A stretch of DNA of 64,000 nucleotides from Knoellia subterranea KCTC 19937 (lineage in GTDB: Bacteria; Actinomycetota; Actinomycetes; Actinomycetales; Dermatophilaceae), in assembly GCF_000768685.1 (NCBI RefSeq), contig NZ_AVPK01000002.1:124001-188000 (forward strand), written 5' to 3'. The notes beneath the pieces were generated by a model. It worked only from the letters and a program-made list of their open reading frames with translations. It did not search any database and had not been told where the DNA came from. This document shows, piece by piece, positions 36,521 to 45,350 of the stretch (the first letter of the stretch is position 1; each line of letters opens with the position of its first letter). The position numbers were made by a program, and so were the translations under genes.

Positions 36521-37447
36521 GTGAACGTCGTCCCGGCCTACACCGTCGAGGTGCCCGACGGCACGATCGCGGTCCACGACCTCATCCCGGGGGCGGCTTC
36601 GGCCGACGTCCCGGTTGTCCTCGCCGTCCACGGCATCACTGCCAACGGACTCGCGTGGCAGGCCCTCGCCGACGAGCTCGTCCGACGGCACGGCACCGGC
36701 ACCATCCGTCTGCTCGCACCGGACCTGCGCGGGCGGGCGTCGAGCCGTGGTGTGCCCGGCCCCTATGGTCTGGCCACCCATGCGCAGGACGTCCTCGCCG
36801 TCGCGTCGGCCTTCGGAGGACGGCCGCTGCTCATCGGCCACTCGATGGGTGCGTTCGTCGCGGCCCTCGCCGCCGCGGAGGAGCCGGAGCGCTATCGATC
36901 GCTCCTCCTCGTCGACGGCGGGCTGGGCTTCCCGGCTCCCGCGGGTGCGATCGATGACGCTCTCGCAGCGGTCATCGGGCCGGCCATGGCTCGGTTGTCG
37001 ATGGTCTTCGACTCACCCGCGGACCACCTCGCCTTCTGGCGCCGTCATCCCGCGGTCGGGCCGTTGCTCGCCGGGCAGAGCGGCGCGATCCTGCGGCGTT
37101 ACCTCGACCACGACCTGGTGCAGTCGGCGGACGGGTGGCGTTCCAGTTGTGTCCTCGACGCCGTGCGCGCCGACGGACGTGACGTGCTCGCCGATCCCGA
37201 CACTCTCTCGGCCGCCAGTCGTGCCGTCGGCGCGGAGATGGACGTCGAGCTGCTCTGGGCGGAACGTGGGCTCATGGACGAGCCGCAAGGCCTCTACGAC
37301 GAGGAGCGCCTGGCTGCCCTCGACCTCCCGGGGGACGTGCGGGTGACGGCGGTCCCCGACACCAACCACTACTCGGTCATCCTCGATCCGGCACCGGTGG
37401 CGGTGCTCGCCGACGCGATCGATCGTCAGCTGGCCGCGACGAGATGA
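36521..37447 (+). CDS. Alpha/beta hydrolase
   Basis: 308 residues. The alpha/beta hydrolase fold is shown by VVLAVHGITANGLAWQ (oxyanion strand), the nucleophile elbow GHSMGA near residue 107, and the C-terminal DTNHYSVIL that supplies the catalytic His. Substrate unknown. GTG start with AAGGGGA upstream. Its 3' end overlaps the convergent regulator gene by 22 bp. Confidence 0.8.
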   Translation: MNVVPAYTVEVPDGTIAVHDLIPGAASADVPVVLAVHGITANGLAWQALADELVRRHGTGTIRLLAPDLRGRASSRGVPGPYGLATHAQDVLAVASAFGGRPLLIGHSMGAFVAALAAAEEPERYRSLLLVDGGLGFPAPAGAIDDALAAVIGPAMARLSMVFDSPADHLAFWRRHPAVGPLLAGQSGAILRRYLDHDLVQSADGWRSSCVLDAVRADGRDVLADPDTLSAASRAVGAEMDVELLWAERGLMDEPQGLYDEERLAALDLPGDVRVTAVPDTNHYSVILDPAPVAVLADAIDRQLAATR

Positions 37448-39297
37448 CGCAGCCGCAGTGCGAGCTGGAGCTCCAGGGCGCGTTCGGGTGACTGCCAGCC
37501 GTCACCGACGAGACGGGTGATCCGCTCGAGACGCTGGGCGACGGTATTGGTGTGGACGTGCAGGCGAGTGGCCGCATGGCGAGGGCTGGCGCCCGCGAGG
37601 AAGTACGCCTCGAGCGTCCCGACGAGGTCGGTGCCCCGAGCGTTGTCGTAATCGTCGAGAGGTCCAAGGATCGAGTGCACGTATGCCGTCACCTCGGGTT
37701 GGGTGCCCACGATGAGTCCCGCGAAACCCAGGTCGGCTGCTGCCGCACCGTCACCGCGGCGGCCGAGCGCAACGAGTGCTTCCGCCGTGCGCAGGGCCTC
37801 GGTGTGGGCAGCGGCGAGACCGGCAGCGAGGTCGGCCGCGACCGTGTGGGTGGACTCGTGCACCGGACCCGCCGCGCCGACAGTGACCGTCTGGTTGCGT
37901 AAGAGTCTCTGCGCGAGATCGGCTGCGGCAGAACCGGGTTCCGATCCGGGAACGAGGGCGACGACGTGACCGTCCACCTCACCCACCAGGCCTGAGCCAC
38001 CCAGTGCGGCGCTGACCCCAAGGACGAGAGACCGCGCAGGGGCCGACTCCGGACCCAGCACGACGAGCAGCGACGTGGGCTCGTGCAGATCGAGTCCCAG
38101 CGAGCGAGCGGCCGGCAGGAGCAGCCCGAGGTCGCCGTGCCCGGAGACCAGCCCGGCCACGATGTCGGTGCGCTGCTGCTGTCGTGCCTCTGCGCGGTTG
38201 CGCTCTCCGAGGAGGACGAGCGCAGTGACCACGGCGGCGCGCTCGACGGTGCGCTCGTCGGAGTCATCCATGGGGGAGACGTCGCCGATGACCAGGCTCC
38301 CGAGCGGCTCCCCGGACGCGGCGATGCCGATGGCCCAGTCATCACCCAGTCGCGACAACCGACCGCCGTCGATGCCGGCGGCGGCCCGCGCAGTCAGGTC
38401 GTCGAGGGCCTGGCCCGTGGGCGGATCCTCTCCGGCGACGCTGCGGGGAGCGCCGTCCACGTCGAGGAGGAGCGCCCAGCCACCCAGCAGCCGGGTGAGC
38501 GAGGCGGTGAGGTCGTCCACCCCGCCACCCTCGAGCACGATGTCGGCGAAGCGGTCGTGCGCCGCGGCGGCCCGCTCGATTCCGGCGGCGTACTGGCTGA
38601 CCCGTTCGGTGGCCTCGGACAGAGCTGCGAGCGTGCGGGACGACTCCTCGACGGCACGCACCTGGACGATCGTGACAGCGGCGAGGGCCGCGAGAGACCC
38701 GAGCAGGGCCACCTCGTCGTGCGTGAACGGGCGAGGCGTGCGGTTGGACGCGAAGAGGACCCCGACGAACTCGTCCTTGACGATGAGGGGTGTGCCGCAG
38801 ATGGCGACGAGACCCTCGTCGCCGACGGCGCCATCGATGGAATGCGTGTGGCGGAAGCGTGCATCCGCGAAGTAGTCGGCCGTCCAGTACGGCTTGTGCG
38901 ACTGCGCCACGAGTCCGCCGAGTCCTGCGCCGAACGCGAGTCGGACGACCTGGAACTGGGCCGACACGGATCCCGCGGTGGCGCGCATGAAGGTGTCGCC
39001 CCGCTCATGGTCGTAGAGCGTCAGGTAGGCGACGTCGGTGCCCATGAGGGCGCGGGCGCGACGAACGATGGCATCGAGGACCACCGACGGATCGCTCATC
39101 GACGCGAGCTCACCGGCGGTGTCCACGAGCGCCGCGAGCTGTTGCTCACGTCGGCGCTGGACGTCGAACGCGCCACTGATGCGCACGGCGAGATCGCGGG
39201 CGTGAGGGTCGACGTCGAGGGCGGCCAGTTCGGCGGCCGACGCGCCGGTGGCCAGGAGCTCGAGCAGTCGGGTGCCCGCATCCACGTCATCGTGCAT
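37426..39297 (-). CDS. GAF-domain transcriptional regulator with PucR-type C-terminal helix-turn-helix
   Basis: 623 residues. A GAF domain at about 55-200 (ELASMSDPSVVLDAIVRRARALMGTDVAYLTLYD, FASNRTPRPFTHDEVALLGSLAALAAV), a CdaR-like middle, and a C-terminal helix-turn-helix (LEAYFLAGASPRHAATRLHVHTNTVAQRLERITRLVG). It is divergent from the liv-type importer operon, so it probably controls it in response to the imported acid or a metabolite bound by GAF. The minus-strand hexamer TAGGAT ends 7 bp before the ATG (leaderless type). Overlaps the convergent hydrolase gene by 22 bp. Confidence 0.85.
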   Translation of the reverse strand: MHDDVDAGTRLLELLATGASAAELAALDVDPHARDLAVRISGAFDVQRRREQQLAALVDTAGELASMSDPSVVLDAIVRRARALMGTDVAYLTLYDHERGDTFMRATAGSVSAQFQVVRLAFGAGLGGLVAQSHKPYWTADYFADARFRHTHSIDGAVGDEGLVAICGTPLIVKDEFVGVLFASNRTPRPFTHDEVALLGSLAALAAVTIVQVRAVEESSRTLAALSEATERVSQYAAGIERAAAAHDRFADIVLEGGGVDDLTASLTRLLGGWALLLDVDGAPRSVAGEDPPTGQALDDLTARAAAGIDGGRLSRLGDDWAIGIAASGEPLGSLVIGDVSPMDDSDERTVERAAVVTALVLLGERNRAEARQQQRTDIVAGLVSGHGDLGLLLPAARSLGLDLHEPTSLLVVLGPESAPARSLVLGVSAALGGSGLVGEVDGHVVALVPGSEPGSAAADLAQRLLRNQTVTVGAAGPVHESTHTVAADLAAGLAAAHTEALRTAEALVALGRRGDGAAAADLGFAGLIVGTQPEVTAYVHSILGPLDDYDNARGTDLVGTLEAYFLAGASPRHAATRLHVHTNTVAQRLERITRLVGDGWQSPERALELQLALRLRHLVAAS

Positions 39298-39460
39298 GCC
39301 CCCGATCCTAGGCCGCCGCGGCGGTGCGATGGTGGGGCCACAACCCACCAGGACGGACAGACCATGGTGGCGCACACCATGTGTGGGGTGTTCGGCCCGC
39401 CCTAATGTCGTGCCTCATCGCCTGCGGACGTCCTGCGGAGCGAAGCACAAGGAGGTGCTG
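39298..39460. promoter_or_regulatory. Divergent control region, regulator and importer operon
   Basis: 163 bp. It holds the leaderless-type -10 of the regulator (39305-39310, minus strand), a possible -10 TAATGT at about 39412 for the importer, repeated CCATG/CACCATG blocks at 39362-39383 that could be the regulator's binding sites, and a strong AAGGAGG ribosome site just before GTG 39461. Confidence 0.45.
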
Positions 39461-40297
39461 GTGAGCGCGAGCCCATCGACCACGGAACGGCAGAGCCCGT
39501 CGCAACCGCCGACCCCGGCGAGCGGTGGACCGGCCACGGCGATCCTGCGGACCGTCGACCTGACGAAGGACTTCCGCGGCTTCACTGCCGTGAACTCGGT
39601 CAACCTCGAGGTCGCGGACAACACCATCCACGCACTCGTCGGACCCAACGGTGCCGGCAAGACGACGCTCTTCAACCTGCTCACCGGCTTCCTGCAGCCG
39701 AGCTCGGGACAGATCCTTCTGCGCGGCGACGACATCGCCGGCAAGCAGCCCGAGCAGATCGCCCACCTGGGCGTGGCTCGCTCGTTCCAGATCACGAGCC
39801 TCTTCGACGAAATGACCCTCATCGAGCATCTCGAGCTGGCACTCGCCTCCCCGACGGGACTGGGCTACAAGTTCTGGACCTCTCGCAAGCAGCTCGGCCA
39901 GTTCAAGGCACGGGCCATGGAGCTGTTGGACCAGGTTGGCCTCGCCGACCGTGCCGGTGTCCGGGCGGGCTCGCTCGCCTACGGCCAGAAGCGCGCCCTG
40001 GAGATTGCTCTCGCCCTCGCGAACGATCCCTCGCTGCTCCTGCTCGACGAACCCACCGCGGGCATGGGGCTCGAGGACGTCGATCGGACCATCGAGCTCG
40101 TCAAGAAGGTCTCGGGTGGCCGCGCCGTCGTCTTCGTGGACCACAACATGCACGTCGTCGGCTCTCTCGCCGACCGCGTCACCGTGCTCCAGTCCGGCGA
40201 GGTCCTCGCCGAGGGCACCTACGAGCGGGTGCGCAGCGACGAGCGCGTCATCACGGCATACCTCGGTGAGACCAACGACGGAGACGGACACCACTGA
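39461..40297 (+). CDS. Liv-type ABC transporter ATP-binding protein (LivG-like)
   Basis: 278 residues. Walker A GPNGAGKT (about 70-77), signature AYGQKRALEIA in place of LSGGQ, Walker B LLLLDEP. LivG-type length and the branched-chain-family tail (DHNMHVVGSLADRVTVLQSGEVLAEG). The first 35 residues form a Ser/Pro-rich extension before the domain. GTG 39461 is preceded by AAGGAGG; GTG 39455 is possible. Powers the permease pair LivH/LivM. Overlaps livF (TGATG). Confidence 0.88.
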   Translation: MSASPSTTERQSPSQPPTPASGGPATAILRTVDLTKDFRGFTAVNSVNLEVADNTIHALVGPNGAGKTTLFNLLTGFLQPSSGQILLRGDDIAGKQPEQIAHLGVARSFQITSLFDEMTLIEHLELALASPTGLGYKFWTSRKQLGQFKARAMELLDQVGLADRAGVRAGSLAYGQKRALEIALALANDPSLLLLDEPTAGMGLEDVDRTIELVKKVSGGRAVVFVDHNMHVVGSLADRVTVLQSGEVLAEGTYERVRSDERVITAYLGETNDGDGHH

Positions 40298-41004
40298 TGA
40301 GTGACACCCTGCTCAGGGTCGAGGACCTCTCGGCCTTCTACGGAGAGGCGCAGGTTCTGCGCAACGTCTCCCTCGACGTCGCCCACGGCGAGGTGGTGAC
40401 CCTCGTCGGCCGCAACGGCGCCGGCAAGACCACCCTGCTGCGCTCGATCATGGGCCTGCACAAAGGCACGCGCGGAGTCGTCGCGCTCGACGGGCAGAGC
40501 CTCGACGGCAAGTCCGCCGACAAGCGAGCCCGACTCGGCCTCGGCTGGGTGCCCGACAACCGAGGCATCTACGCCACCCTGTCCGTGTCCGAGAACCTCA
40601 GCCTTCCTCCCGTCGTCGACAAGTCCGCGGCGTGGAGCCTGGACCGGATCTACGAACAGTTCCCCGTCCTGCACGAGCGCCGTGACTTCCCGGGCACCAA
40701 GCTCTCCGGCGGCGAGCAGCAGATGCTCGCCATGGCTCGACCACTCCGCGCCGGATCTCGACTCCTGCTCCTCGACGAGCCCAGCGAAGGACTGGCCCCG
40801 GTGATCGTCAACCAGATCGGCCAGATCATCCGCGACATCAAGGCACAGGGCGTCGCCGTGCTGCTCGTCGAGCAGAACGTGAAGTTCGCGTCCACGGTCG
40901 CCGACCGCCACAACCTCCTCGCCCAGGGCGAGGTTGTCGCAAGCCTCGACAACGACGAATTCCATTCCCGCACAACGGAACTGCTCGAACACCTCGGCAT
41001 GTGA
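40297..41004 (+). CDS. Liv-type ABC transporter ATP-binding protein (LivF-like)
   Basis: 235 residues, the second ATPase of the importer. Walker A GRNGAGKTTLL, signature LSGGEQQMLAMARPL, Walker B LLLLDEPSEGLAP. The start overlaps the livG stop, so the two are made together. Confidence 0.9.
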   Translation: MSDTLLRVEDLSAFYGEAQVLRNVSLDVAHGEVVTLVGRNGAGKTTLLRSIMGLHKGTRGVVALDGQSLDGKSADKRARLGLGWVPDNRGIYATLSVSENLSLPPVVDKSAAWSLDRIYEQFPVLHERRDFPGTKLSGGEQQMLAMARPLRAGSRLLLLDEPSEGLAPVIVNQIGQIIRDIKAQGVAVLLVEQNVKFASTVADRHNLLAQGEVVASLDNDEFHSRTTELLEHLGM

Positions 41005-41122
41005 CCACATGGCGGGCTCCACGACCCATCCCTGAAGCACCACCCTGACCAACCCAGCAACACCGGAACGCCACTCCCACGACAGACCGCCGGGCACGGC
41101 ATACACACCCCAGGAGGGGAAC

Positions 41123-42370
41123 ATGCGACACACCAGAATGATCAGCCTCGCGGCACTCGTGGCCAGCTCTGGCCTCGTCCTCACCGCCTGCGGAAGCGCA
41201 GGCGGAGGCCCGTCCTCGGGCGGCGGCAAGATCAGTGACGACAAGGTCGTCCTCGGTCTGCTCAACGACCAGTCCGGCGTCTACAAGGACCTGTCCGGAC
41301 CCAACTCGAAGGTCGCCATCGAGATGGCCGTCGCCGACTACAAGGCGAAGTACGGCGACAAGGCGGTGGCCAAGAACATCGAGATCACCATGGCCGACCA
41401 CCAGAACAAGCCGGACATCGCCAACAGCAAGGCGCAGGAGATGTACGACCGCGACAAGGCCGACATCATCCTCGACGTGCCCACCTCCTCGGCGGGTCTC
41501 GCCGTGGCGACGCAGGCCAAGGCGAAGAAGAAGCTCTACATCAACATCGGCGCCGGTACGACTGCGCTCACCGGTGCGCAGTGCAACAAGTACACGTTCC
41601 ACTGGGCCTACGACACGGCGATGCTCGCGGCTGGCACGGCCGGCGGAATCGTCGACGGCGGCGGCAAGAACTGGTCGATCGTCTACCCCGACTACGCCTT
41701 CGGCCAGGACATGAACAAGTCCTTCACGGCCGCCGTCGAGAAGGCGGGCGGCACGGTGCAGCAGTCCATCGCGACGCCGTTCCCCAACGACAACTTCGCG
41801 ACCTTCATCACCAAGGCCGAGTCGAGCAAGCCCGACGTCATGGGCATCATGGCTGCCGGCGGCGACCTCGTGAACTTCGTCAAGCAGTTCAACCAGGCCG
41901 GGTTGCAGGGCAAGACCCAGCTCGCCGTCGGTCTCATGTTCATCACGGACATCCACTCCCTGGGTGTCGACCAGTTCCAGGGCACCCAGTTCACCGACGC
42001 CTGGTACTGGAACTTCGACGACCAGAACCGCGCGTGGGCCGACAAGTTCAAGGAGAAGACGAACACCCGTCCGTCCTTCGCCCACGCCGGCAACTACTCG
42101 GCCGCGTTGAACTACCTCGAGGCGATCCAGGCCGCCGGCACCGACGACGCAGACGCTGTCGTCAAGGAGCTCGAGGGCAAGAAGATCAACGACATCTTCC
42201 TGCGCAACGGTGAGGTTCGGGCCGCCGACCACAACGTCATCCACGACGTCTACCTGGCCGAGGTCAAGAGCAAGGCCGAGGTCAAGGAGGACTGGGACTA
42301 CGAAAAGATCGTCAAGACGATCCCGGCCGCCGACGCCTACGCAGCCCCCAGCGGCGCCTGCTCGATGTGA
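41123..42370 (+). CDS. Liv-type ABC transporter substrate-binding lipoprotein
   Basis: 415 residues. Signal peptide with lipobox LTAC-GSAGG (cysteine about residue 26). The type 1 periplasmic-binding fold begins KVVLGLLNDQSGVYKDLSGPNSKVAIEMAV. It lies between the two ATPases and the permeases. The ligand is probably not a branched-chain amino acid: the last gene of the cluster is 3-hydroxybutyrate dehydrogenase. The 118 bp upstream of it hold only an AGGAGG-type ribosome site and a GTATGCCG octamer at 41097. Confidence 0.86.
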   Translation: MRHTRMISLAALVASSGLVLTACGSAGGGPSSGGGKISDDKVVLGLLNDQSGVYKDLSGPNSKVAIEMAVADYKAKYGDKAVAKNIEITMADHQNKPDIANSKAQEMYDRDKADIILDVPTSSAGLAVATQAKAKKKLYINIGAGTTALTGAQCNKYTFHWAYDTAMLAAGTAGGIVDGGGKNWSIVYPDYAFGQDMNKSFTAAVEKAGGTVQQSIATPFPNDNFATFITKAESSKPDVMGIMAAGGDLVNFVKQFNQAGLQGKTQLAVGLMFITDIHSLGVDQFQGTQFTDAWYWNFDDQNRAWADKFKEKTNTRPSFAHAGNYSAALNYLEAIQAAGTDDADAVVKELEGKKINDIFLRNGEVRAADHNVIHDVYLAEVKSKAEVKEDWDYEKIVKTIPAADAYAAPSGACSM

Positions 42371-42375
42371 TTCCG

Positions 42376-42400
42376 CGCCGACGGTCCGTCTCCGTCGGCG
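42376..42400. terminator. Hairpin after the binding-protein gene
   Basis: CGCCGACGG (42376-42384) pairs with CCGTCGGCG (42392-42400). With the next hairpin it may lower expression of the permeases relative to the binding protein. Confidence 0.5.
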
Positions 42401-42410
42401 ACCCACAGCC

Positions 42411-42455
42411 CTTCCGTATGCCGTCCGCTCACCGCGGGCGGACGGCATACGGAAG
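42411..42455. terminator. 18-bp inverted repeat carrying the octamer pair
   Basis: Perfect 18-bp arms at 42411-42428 and 42438-42455 around a 9-base loop, each holding GTATGCCG or its complement. It lies 37 bp before the livH start and is the third hairpin of this design in the window. Confidence 0.65.
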
Positions 42456-42492
42456 CGGGTGAACCACCGAACGAACGAGAGAGGGACCTCCG

Positions 42493-43362
42493 GTGACCCA
42501 GTTCTTGCAGTACACCCTTCAAGGCCTTGCGGCCGGAGGGTTCTACGCGCTGGCGGCGCTCGGGCTGGCGGTGATCTTCGGCGTTCTCGGCGTCGTCAAC
42601 TTCAGCCACGGCGCCTGCTACATGCTCGGCGCGATGATCTCGGCGCTCCTGTTGGAGCACTTCTCCCTGGGATTCTGGCCGGCCCTCGTCATCGTCCCCG
42701 TCATCATGTTTTTCGTCGGGGTCCTCGTGGAGCGGTTGCTCGTCCAGTGGCTGCTCAGGCTTGACCCTCTCTACAACTTCCTCCTGACCTTCGGGCTCAC
42801 CCTGCTGACCGTGGACATCATGAAGAGGCAATTCGGCGTCTCCTCGCTCAAGTACGAGGTGCCGGCCGGCCTCGGAGGGCGCATCTCGCTCGGATCGGTC
42901 GACCTCTCCATCTATCAGCTCTTCGCCGCCGCGTTCGCCGTGGTGATCTGCCTGCTCGTGTGGGTGGGCCTCACCAAGACCCGCGTCGGCATGATCGTGC
43001 GTGCCGCGACCGAGGACGCCGAACGCTCCCGCGCCCTCGGCATCAACGTGGCCCGCTGGGTGACACCGGTGTTTGGCTTCGGCATCGCCCTGGCGGGGCT
43101 GGCCGGGGTCCTCGCCGCGCCCTACCGCGCCATCAACGCAGACATGGGCAGCAACTTCATCATCATCCTGTTCGCCATCGTCGTCATCGGCGGTCTCGGG
43201 TCCATCCTCGGCGCGGTCGTCGCCGGCTTCCTCGTGGGCCTCGTCGAGGCCTACGGCCAGGGCTATTACGGACAGCTGTCCCAGGTCCTCATCTTCGTTC
43301 TCATGGCCGCGGTCGTCCTCGTCCGTCCGGCCGGACTCTTTGGAAGGGAGGAGGCGGCATGA
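42493..43362 (+). CDS. Liv-type ABC transporter permease (LivH-like)
   Basis: 289 residues, with about eight membrane helices (GLAAGGFYALAALGLAVIFGVLGVVNFSHGACYMLGAMISA at the N-terminus; GIALAGLAGVLAAPYRAINADMGSNFIIILFAIVVIGGLGS later). The family 'AGG..G..AG' and EAA-like cytoplasmic loop are visible. Overlaps livM by 4 bp. Confidence 0.9.
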   Translation: MTQFLQYTLQGLAAGGFYALAALGLAVIFGVLGVVNFSHGACYMLGAMISALLLEHFSLGFWPALVIVPVIMFFVGVLVERLLVQWLLRLDPLYNFLLTFGLTLLTVDIMKRQFGVSSLKYEVPAGLGGRISLGSVDLSIYQLFAAAFAVVICLLVWVGLTKTRVGMIVRAATEDAERSRALGINVARWVTPVFGFGIALAGLAGVLAAPYRAINADMGSNFIIILFAIVVIGGLGSILGAVVAGFLVGLVEAYGQGYYGQLSQVLIFVLMAAVVLVRPAGLFGREEAA

Positions 43363-44396
43363 GCGCGCAACTCACCGAAACCAGTCGCGTCGAGACAGCG
43401 GCATCGTCGGCTCCCGAGCGTCGGGTCAACCCCTTCGTTCGGGCCGGGTTGCTGCTCCTCGCACTGCTCGTCGTCCTCGCACTGCCGTGGTACATCTACC
43501 CGCCGGTCGCCATGGACATCCTCGCGTGGGGACTGTTCGCGATCTCCGTCGACCTGCTCCTCGGCTTCACCGGCCTGCTGAGCTTCGGCCATGCGGCCTT
43601 TTGGGGGATGTCGGCCTATGTCACCGGGATCATCGCGACCCGTGCCGGCGTCCCGTTCCCCGTGGCCATCCTCGGTGGCGCGGCAGCGGCGATGATCCTC
43701 GCCGTGCCCACCGGCTATCTCGCCGTGCGGCGGACGGGGATCTACTTCGCCATGGTGACGCTCGCGTTTGCGCAGATGCTCTACTTCATCGCGAATCAGG
43801 CCAGTGACCTCACCGGCGGTGAAAACGGACTCCAGGGCATCCCGAAGTCCTTCTTCGGCATCGAGCTCGTCGAGACCGATGCGTTCTACTTCTACTACGC
43901 GGGCCTGCCGATCATCCTGCTCGGAGCCTTCATCGCCTGGCGCACGGTCTCATCGCCCTTCGGTCGAGTCCTCCTCGCCATCCGGGACAACCCGGCCCGG
44001 GCCCGGGCTCTCGGCTACGACGTCGAGCGCTACAAGATCATGGTGTTCGTCATCTCGTCGGGCATCGCCGGGCTGGCCGGGGGAGTGTTCTCGGTGAGCC
44101 ACGGCTTCGCCTCGCTGCAAGAGCTCGCCTGGCAGACCTCGGGCAAGGTCGTCCTCATCACGGTGCTCGGTGGCATCGGCACCCTCTGGGGAGGCCCTCT
44201 CGGGGCGGCCGTCGTGGTGCTTCTCGAGGACCAGCTCGCCTCATCGGGATTCGACGGCATCGGCATCATCACCGGCGCGATCTTCGTCCTCATCGTGCTG
44301 CTCTTCCGCAAGGGGATCTGGGGCACGGTGTCCGACCTGGTCACCCGTGTCCGTGGCCGGGCGGCAACCGATGCACAGGGGAAGCACGATGCTTGA
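43359..44396 (+). CDS. Liv-type ABC transporter permease (LivM-like)
   Basis: 345 residues, second channel subunit. The helix region WGLFAISVDLLLGFTGLLSFGHAAFWGMSAYVTGI and LLAIRDNPARARALGYDVERYKIMVFVISSGIAGLAGG is typical. Overlaps the next gene by 8 bp, tying the dehydrogenase to the importer. Confidence 0.9.
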   Translation: MSAQLTETSRVETAASSAPERRVNPFVRAGLLLLALLVVLALPWYIYPPVAMDILAWGLFAISVDLLLGFTGLLSFGHAAFWGMSAYVTGIIATRAGVPFPVAILGGAAAAMILAVPTGYLAVRRTGIYFAMVTLAFAQMLYFIANQASDLTGGENGLQGIPKSFFGIELVETDAFYFYYAGLPIILLGAFIAWRTVSSPFGRVLLAIRDNPARARALGYDVERYKIMVFVISSGIAGLAGGVFSVSHGFASLQELAWQTSGKVVLITVLGGIGTLWGGPLGAAVVVLLEDQLASSGFDGIGIITGAIFVLIVLLFRKGIWGTVSDLVTRVRGRAATDAQGKHDA

Positions 44397-45138
44397 CGGT
44401 CGACGTGCGCTCGTGACGGGCGCCGGGAGTGGGATCGGTGCCGCCGTCGTGGACCGCCTCGTCGCCGACGGAGCGCAGGTGCACGCGGTCGACATCGACG
44501 GTGACGCACTCAAGGCCCTCGTCGACCGCCTGGGCGCCGAGCGGGTCACGCCGTGGGTCGTGGACCTGTCGGATCTCGACGCGCATGCCGACCTACCCGT
44601 GGACGTCGACATCCTCGTCAACAACGCCGGCATCCAGCACGTGTCGCCGGTCCACGAGTTCCCCGTCGAGACCTTTGAGCGGATCCACAGGATCATGCTG
44701 CTCTCGCCGTTCCGGCTCGTGCGTGCGTGTCTTCCCCACATGTATGCCGGTGGGTGGGGTCGCGTCGTCAACGTCTCGTCGGTGCACGGGCTGAGGGCGA
44801 GCGAGTTCAAGTCGGCCTATGTCTCGGCCAAGCACGGCCTCGAAGGCCTGAGCAAGGTCGTCGCGCTCGAAGCCGGCGACAAGGGCGTCACGAGCAACTG
44901 CATCAACCCGGCCTATGTGCGAACTCCGCTGGTGGAGAAGCAGGTTGCCGACCAGGCCCGGACGCATGGCATCGGCGAGGACGAGGTTCTCGAGAAGGTC
45001 ATGCTCACGCCGGTCGCGATCAAGCGGCTCATTGAGCCCTCCGAAGTGGCGGATCTCGTGGCGTTCCTCTGCGGGCCCTCGTCCGAGTCGATCACTGGCA
45101 GCTCGTTCACCATGGACGGCGGCTGGACGGCCCACTGA
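44389..45138 (+). CDS. bdhA: 3-hydroxybutyrate dehydrogenase
   Basis: 249 residues of the short-chain dehydrogenase family. NAD site GAGSGIG (about residues 11-17); catalytic Ser in NVSSVHG and YVSAKHG (Tyr/Lys). The C-terminal signature NCINPAYVRTPLVEKQVADQARTHGI is that of 3-hydroxybutyrate dehydrogenases, which oxidise D-3-hydroxybutyrate to acetoacetate with NAD. Start overlaps livM by 8 bp. Confidence 0.87.
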   Translation: MLDGRRALVTGAGSGIGAAVVDRLVADGAQVHAVDIDGDALKALVDRLGAERVTPWVVDLSDLDAHADLPVDVDILVNNAGIQHVSPVHEFPVETFERIHRIMLLSPFRLVRACLPHMYAGGWGRVVNVSSVHGLRASEFKSAYVSAKHGLEGLSKVVALEAGDKGVTSNCINPAYVRTPLVEKQVADQARTHGIGEDEVLEKVMLTPVAIKRLIEPSEVADLVAFLCGPSSESITGSSFTMDGGWTAH

Positions 45139-45153
45139 AGGCGGGTCCGCTTT

Positions 45154-45245
45154 CATGCGTCGATTCGCCGCTGTCCCATCCGCACTCGCGCGCTGAGCGC
45201 GCTTCGCGCTCCCGCCAGTCCCAGCCGGCGGCGAATCGACGCATG
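45154..45245. repeat. 18-bp inverted repeat with internal hairpins after bdhA
   Basis: CATGCGTCGATTCGCCGC at 45154-45171 is a perfect reverse complement of 45228-45245. Between them is a GCGCGC-rich hairpin (about 45188-45208). Further right a second block resembles the right side: CCCAGCCGGCGGCGAA occurs at 45220-45235 and again at about 45284-45299. It sits between convergent genes and may serve as a terminator for both. Confidence 0.55.
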
Positions 45246-45350
45246 AACGCTTCCCCATGTCCCGGCGCGCGCTTCCGCCAGGCCCAGCCGGCGGCGAACA
45301 CGACTGTCCGCGCTCCCGTGCCGGTCGGTCCGCTCAGTTCGTTGGTGGCC

